Shown: one piece after another, positions 49,267 to 51,178 of the stretch | Numbering within the stretch: position 1 is the stretch's first letter | How the letters are laid out: each line of letters starts with the position of its first letter | Virus record (IMG/VR): IMGVR_UViG_3300033182_000624 | Span: 1-51,178 of that record | Length of the DNA: 51,178 bases | Source of the DNA: a virus | Reading direction: 5' to 3' (one strand) | Notes under the pieces: model-generated | What the model was told of the DNA's origin: nothing | Seen by the model: only the letters and a program-made list of their open reading frames with translations | The model's database searches: none | Translations under genes and position numbers: made by a program

Positions 49267-50235
49267 TTAAGACTGACGGTTACGAATCATTGCAAGAATG
49301 TCATCTGCTGATTTCTTTCCTTGGTGTGCTGACTCAGCAACTGGTGCTGGAGTAGGTGCTGGTGTTTCCACCACTGTTTCTGCTACAGGAGCCACACTCG
49401 GTTCCGCAGTTGCCTGTACAGGAGCAACTGTTGCTTGAGTTTGCGTCCCTGTATCAAGTCCGTAGGGCTTATAATAGTTAGCCCACCTTGCTGGGTCATA
49501 TTGATCACCGTTTACACTGGCTTCGAACATTTCTGAAATTGCTTGTACGCCTTCTGCTGTAGGTTTAGCAGGAAGAAAATCATTCAAGTCAAACAAACCA
49601 TGAGTGTCAATTGATGCTAACTGTTCTTCAGTAAGAGCACTTTCTTTTCTTGCCCACTTACTAGTTGAATAGTCTGCATACTGGCCTTTCGGAGTCTTAG
49701 TTAAACGGAAGTCGGTACCATTAACGTAATCAGTTGGAATATTTTCCATATCAGGATCCATCAATGCGCCTTTGATAATATTAAAAATCTGAGGACCAAT
49801 TACAAAACGTCTAATTGGATTCTCAGGTGCAGTTTCATTTAAAGGATTTTCGTTTACAAATCCTTGGAAAATGTAACTTCTCTTTTTTTTTTTTTTTCTG
49901 CCCATGTCTTCGAGACTTGGATCTTTGAACCAAGGACGTACCTCAGTTAGTACTGGACATGTTTCGCCATACATTTCCATGCAAGGTACTTGTACAGTTA
50001 CAGGCTTGCTGTCTCCGCCAACTACTCCAGGGAATGTCAAACGAATCATTTGTCGTTCTACCCAAAAGAAATCTGCGTTTGGATTACCATCAGGAAGGAA
50101 ACGAAGTGTACAACTAGTACCTTCATCAATATTCCAAAATGGGTAAATTGCGTTATCGCTTTGGGTGGGTGAGTTCGAAGAACCTTTGTTCTCCATTGCC
50201 GCGAGCTTTGCTCGTATTTCTGCTAAAGATGCCAT
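49267..50235 (-). CDS. 32: Single-stranded DNA-binding protein, gp32-like
   Basis: About 322 residues, coats single-stranded DNA and coordinates replication and recombination. A basic N-terminal helix (MASLAEIRAKLAAMENKG) is followed by an OB-fold core with DADFFWVERQMIRLTF-like aromatic strands (NADFFWVERQMIRLTFPG), possible zinc cysteines (VPCMEMYGETCPV), and YIFQGFVNENPLN. A Pro/Ala/Gln/Val-rich linker leads to a C-terminal helix (SADDILAMIRNRQS) that binds partners. An unusual run of 15 A encodes five Lys (GRKKKKKRSY). It has early and late promoters upstream. Confidence 0.92.
   Translation of the reverse strand: MASLAEIRAKLAAMENKGSSNSPTQSDNAIYPFWNIDEGTSCTLRFLPDGNPNADFFWVERQMIRLTFPGVVGGDSKPVTVQVPCMEMYGETCPVLTEVRPWFKDPSLEDMGRKKKKKRSYIFQGFVNENPLNETAPENPIRRFVIGPQIFNIIKGALMDPDMENIPTDYVNGTDFRLTKTPKGQYADYSTSKWARKESALTEEQLASIDTHGLFDLNDFLPAKPTAEGVQAISEMFEASVNGDQYDPARWANYYKPYGLDTGTQTQATVAPVQATAEPSVAPVAETVVETPAPTPAPVAESAHQGKKSADDILAMIRNRQS
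49883..49897 (-). repeat. 15-base poly-A (sense strand) tract in gp32
   Basis: T15 on the plus strand, encoding five lysines within the gp32 core. Homopolymers this long are prone to slippage by polymerases. Confidence 0.9.
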
Positions 50236-50292
50236 AATGTTTTCTCCTTATATGTGCCATGTTCGAAATACTTTCATATTTCATGTGCCTTA

Positions 50293-50321
50293 ATTATATT
50301 GCCTTGATGCAAAAAAGTCAA
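50293..50321 (-). promoter_or_regulatory. Sigma-70 promoter for gp32
   Basis: -35 TTGACT (50316-50321), 17-bp spacer, -10 TATAAT (50293-50298), about 58 bases upstream of the ATG. Confidence 0.88.
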
Positions 50322-50338
50322 GTACTTTTTTACAACTA

Positions 50339-50358
50339 TTGGAAATTTATTTTTCCAA
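50339..50358 (-). other. 5' stem-loop after gp32 late promoter
   Basis: A 7-bp stem (TTGGAAA/TTTCCAA) with a 6-base loop starting right after the predicted late start site. Confidence 0.55.
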
Positions 50359-50364
50359 CAAAAT

Positions 50365-50372
50365 TATTTATC
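50365..50372 (-). promoter_or_regulatory. Late promoter for gp32
   Basis: GATAAATA, 130 bases upstream of gp32, giving a second, late transcript. Confidence 0.6.
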
Positions 50373-50392
50373 TTTTTAGTAGTATTTTACGC

Positions 50393-50408
50393 AAAAAACC
50401 GGTTTTTT
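50393..50408. terminator. AT-rich palindrome after the right-edge gene
   Basis: A 16-base perfect palindrome A6-CCGG-T6. As a hairpin the stem is weak, so terminator status is uncertain. Confidence 0.35.
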
Positions 50409-50417
50409 ATCTAAGTT

Positions 50418-51178
50418 TTATTTTATGTGGAGCATGCTTTGCATATTTGCAGGTGACTCTTCAATAAACGAGTCCATGGACTCTTCAATAAACGAGTCCA
50501 TAAATGCTTCATATGATTCTTCAACACTTGTTGGAGCACTCTGTGTAACCTTTTGATTTGCTGAAAGCAAACAACTCTTAATAGTACCGTATTCAAATTG
50601 GCTTAATCCGCCACCCGAATTAAGTTTTCTACTAAGACCTTGTAAATAATTTCCTAGTTTTTGATCTTTTGCCGCAAATCCTAATTGACTAACCTGATAC
50701 CCAAGTTTAGCATTAGGTGTTGCAAAATCCATTACATCGCTTTCGCTTAATAGATTTTTAAGATCTGCAAATGATTCTTTTGCTATTGCTTTTGTTAAAT
50801 AGCATTCGAATGCTTTTCTTTTTACTGATAAAGTTTTTAAGTTGTCCATTACGTTAGCAACTTTATCATCAAAATGTGTTTCAGTGAACAATGATTCGAT
50901 ATCTGTGTTATCTTCATCTAATTCGATAACATCTTCTGCTTCGTTAAAACTTTGAATGGCAGTTTCATAAGTTTTAGCACCAGCAAGTCTTTTGAATGTG
51001 TTTTTAATATTTTGTACATTTTCTATAGCAAGATCGACATACATTTGATTGTCTTCATTTACAAGTTTTGACTTTCTAACATAGTTTACAAATTGCCCTA
51101 GCGACTTATAGTCAGCGGCCATTTCGACTATCTTAGTGCCAATTTCATCAAAAGTTTCACCACCTTTTTGTAAATGGC
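50418..51178 (-). CDS. Hypothetical protein, N-terminus beyond right edge
   Basis: The frame is open to the right edge: before the first in-window Met (51122) it reads LQKGGETFDEIGTKIVE without a stop, so the gene starts outside the window. At least 253 codons. The sequence is helical and charged (DYKSLGQFVNYVRKSKLVNE; NVQNIKNTFKRLAGAKTYET), with no recognised family. Near the C-terminus a 24-bp tandem duplication encodes MDSFIEES twice. It ends 183 bases before gp32. Confidence 0.68.
   Translation of the reverse strand, partial: HLQKGGETFDEIGTKIVEMAADYKSLGQFVNYVRKSKLVNEDNQMYVDLAIENVQNIKNTFKRLAGAKTYETAIQSFNEAEDVIELDEDNTDIESLFTETHFDDKVANVMDNLKTLSVKRKAFECYLTKAIAKESFADLKNLLSESDVMDFATPNAKLGYQVSQLGFAAKDQKLGNYLQGLSRKLNSGGGLSQFEYGTIKSCLLSANQKVTQSAPTSVEESYEAFMDSFIEESMDSFIEESPANMQSMLHIK
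50455..50502. repeat. 24-bp tandem duplication
   Basis: Two adjacent 24-base copies (50455-50478 and 50479-50502) that differ only in the last base. In the minus-strand protein they encode D-S-F-I-E-E-S twice. Each copy also contains a GACTC...GAGTC inverted pair. Confidence 0.95.

Noticed and set aside
1-51178. tRNA, integrase, IS element or CRISPR array
   Set aside because: I looked for cloverleaf-like segments with CCA or TTC-type arms, recombinase motifs and regularly spaced repeats and saw none. A dedicated scan (tRNAscan-type) could still find a divergent tRNA.

Overview
This window looks like part of the genome of an AT-rich, strictly lytic, T4-like marine myovirus, of the kind infecting abundant marine bacteria. 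It carries recognisable T4-type replication and recombination genes (DnaB-type helicase gp41, primase gp61, UvsW, UvsX, gp32-type single-strand binding protein) and class Ia ribonucleotide reductase NrdA/NrdB. It also has cyanophage/pelagiphage-style metabolic genes (ThyX, MazG-like, MetK, Apt, kinase-nucleotidyltransferase) and short promoters of two kinds. Seven promoters match bacterial sigma-70 closely (TTGACA/T, 16-18 bp, TATAAT). About fifteen match the T4 late box (N-ATAAATA). I see no tRNA, integrase, insertion sequence or CRISPR array. The host is not identifiable from the sequence, but a phage-borne TonB-dependent receptor implies a Gram-negative host. Almost all genes are on the minus strand and tightly packed, with many ATGA and TAATG overlaps.

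Layout. 1-2 kb: two tandem 2-oxoglutarate/Fe(II) oxygenases (one cut by the left edge), a seven-iron ferredoxin and four micro membrane proteins of 33-61 residues that automatic ORF calls mostly miss. 2-7 kb: a PP-loop ATPase diverging from a subtilisin-like protease, a radical SAM enzyme with a convergent overlapping Cys-motif-less companion, then a PAAR tail-tip protein. 7-11 kb: an Sm-like protein, nrdB and nrdA. 11-17 kb: structural proteins including a large fibre-like protein with an Mtd-type N-terminus, a frameshifted third oxygenase and a RecB/Cas4-like nuclease.

17.4-30.2 kb holds the most unusual block. It is a run of genes whose products mostly begin with a short tag, M-[K/R]-x-x-[D/E]-[I/L/F] followed by an (I/L/F)-x-E site. 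This resembles the T4 capsid-targeting sequence of internal head proteins and Alt. The block includes a 1717-residue protein with an amidoligase-like domain, a ParB/Srx-like protein, a very basic 94-residue protein, a DUF6267-like covalent nucleotidyltransferase (ligase motifs K-W-D-G, E-G-F-V, K-L) and proteins with glycine-zipper segments. I infer a set of proteins packaged in the head and delivered with the DNA. Two small, separately promoted proteins (25.3-25.95 kb) look like abundant virion components.

30-51 kb is the replication/metabolism half: helicase, SGNH-hydrolase-like protein, primase, MazG, ThyX, a possible clamp-loader subunit, Apt, MetK, UvsW, a TonB-dependent receptor behind a consensus sigma-70 promoter, an AAA+ ATPase, a structured intergenic RNA, an Smr protein, a glycosyltransferase-like protein, UvsX, gp32 and a right-edge partial gene. 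NrdAB, ThyX, MazG and Apt would feed nucleotide synthesis. MetK supplies AdoMet for methylation and radical SAM chemistry. UvsX, UvsW and gp32 run recombination-dependent replication.
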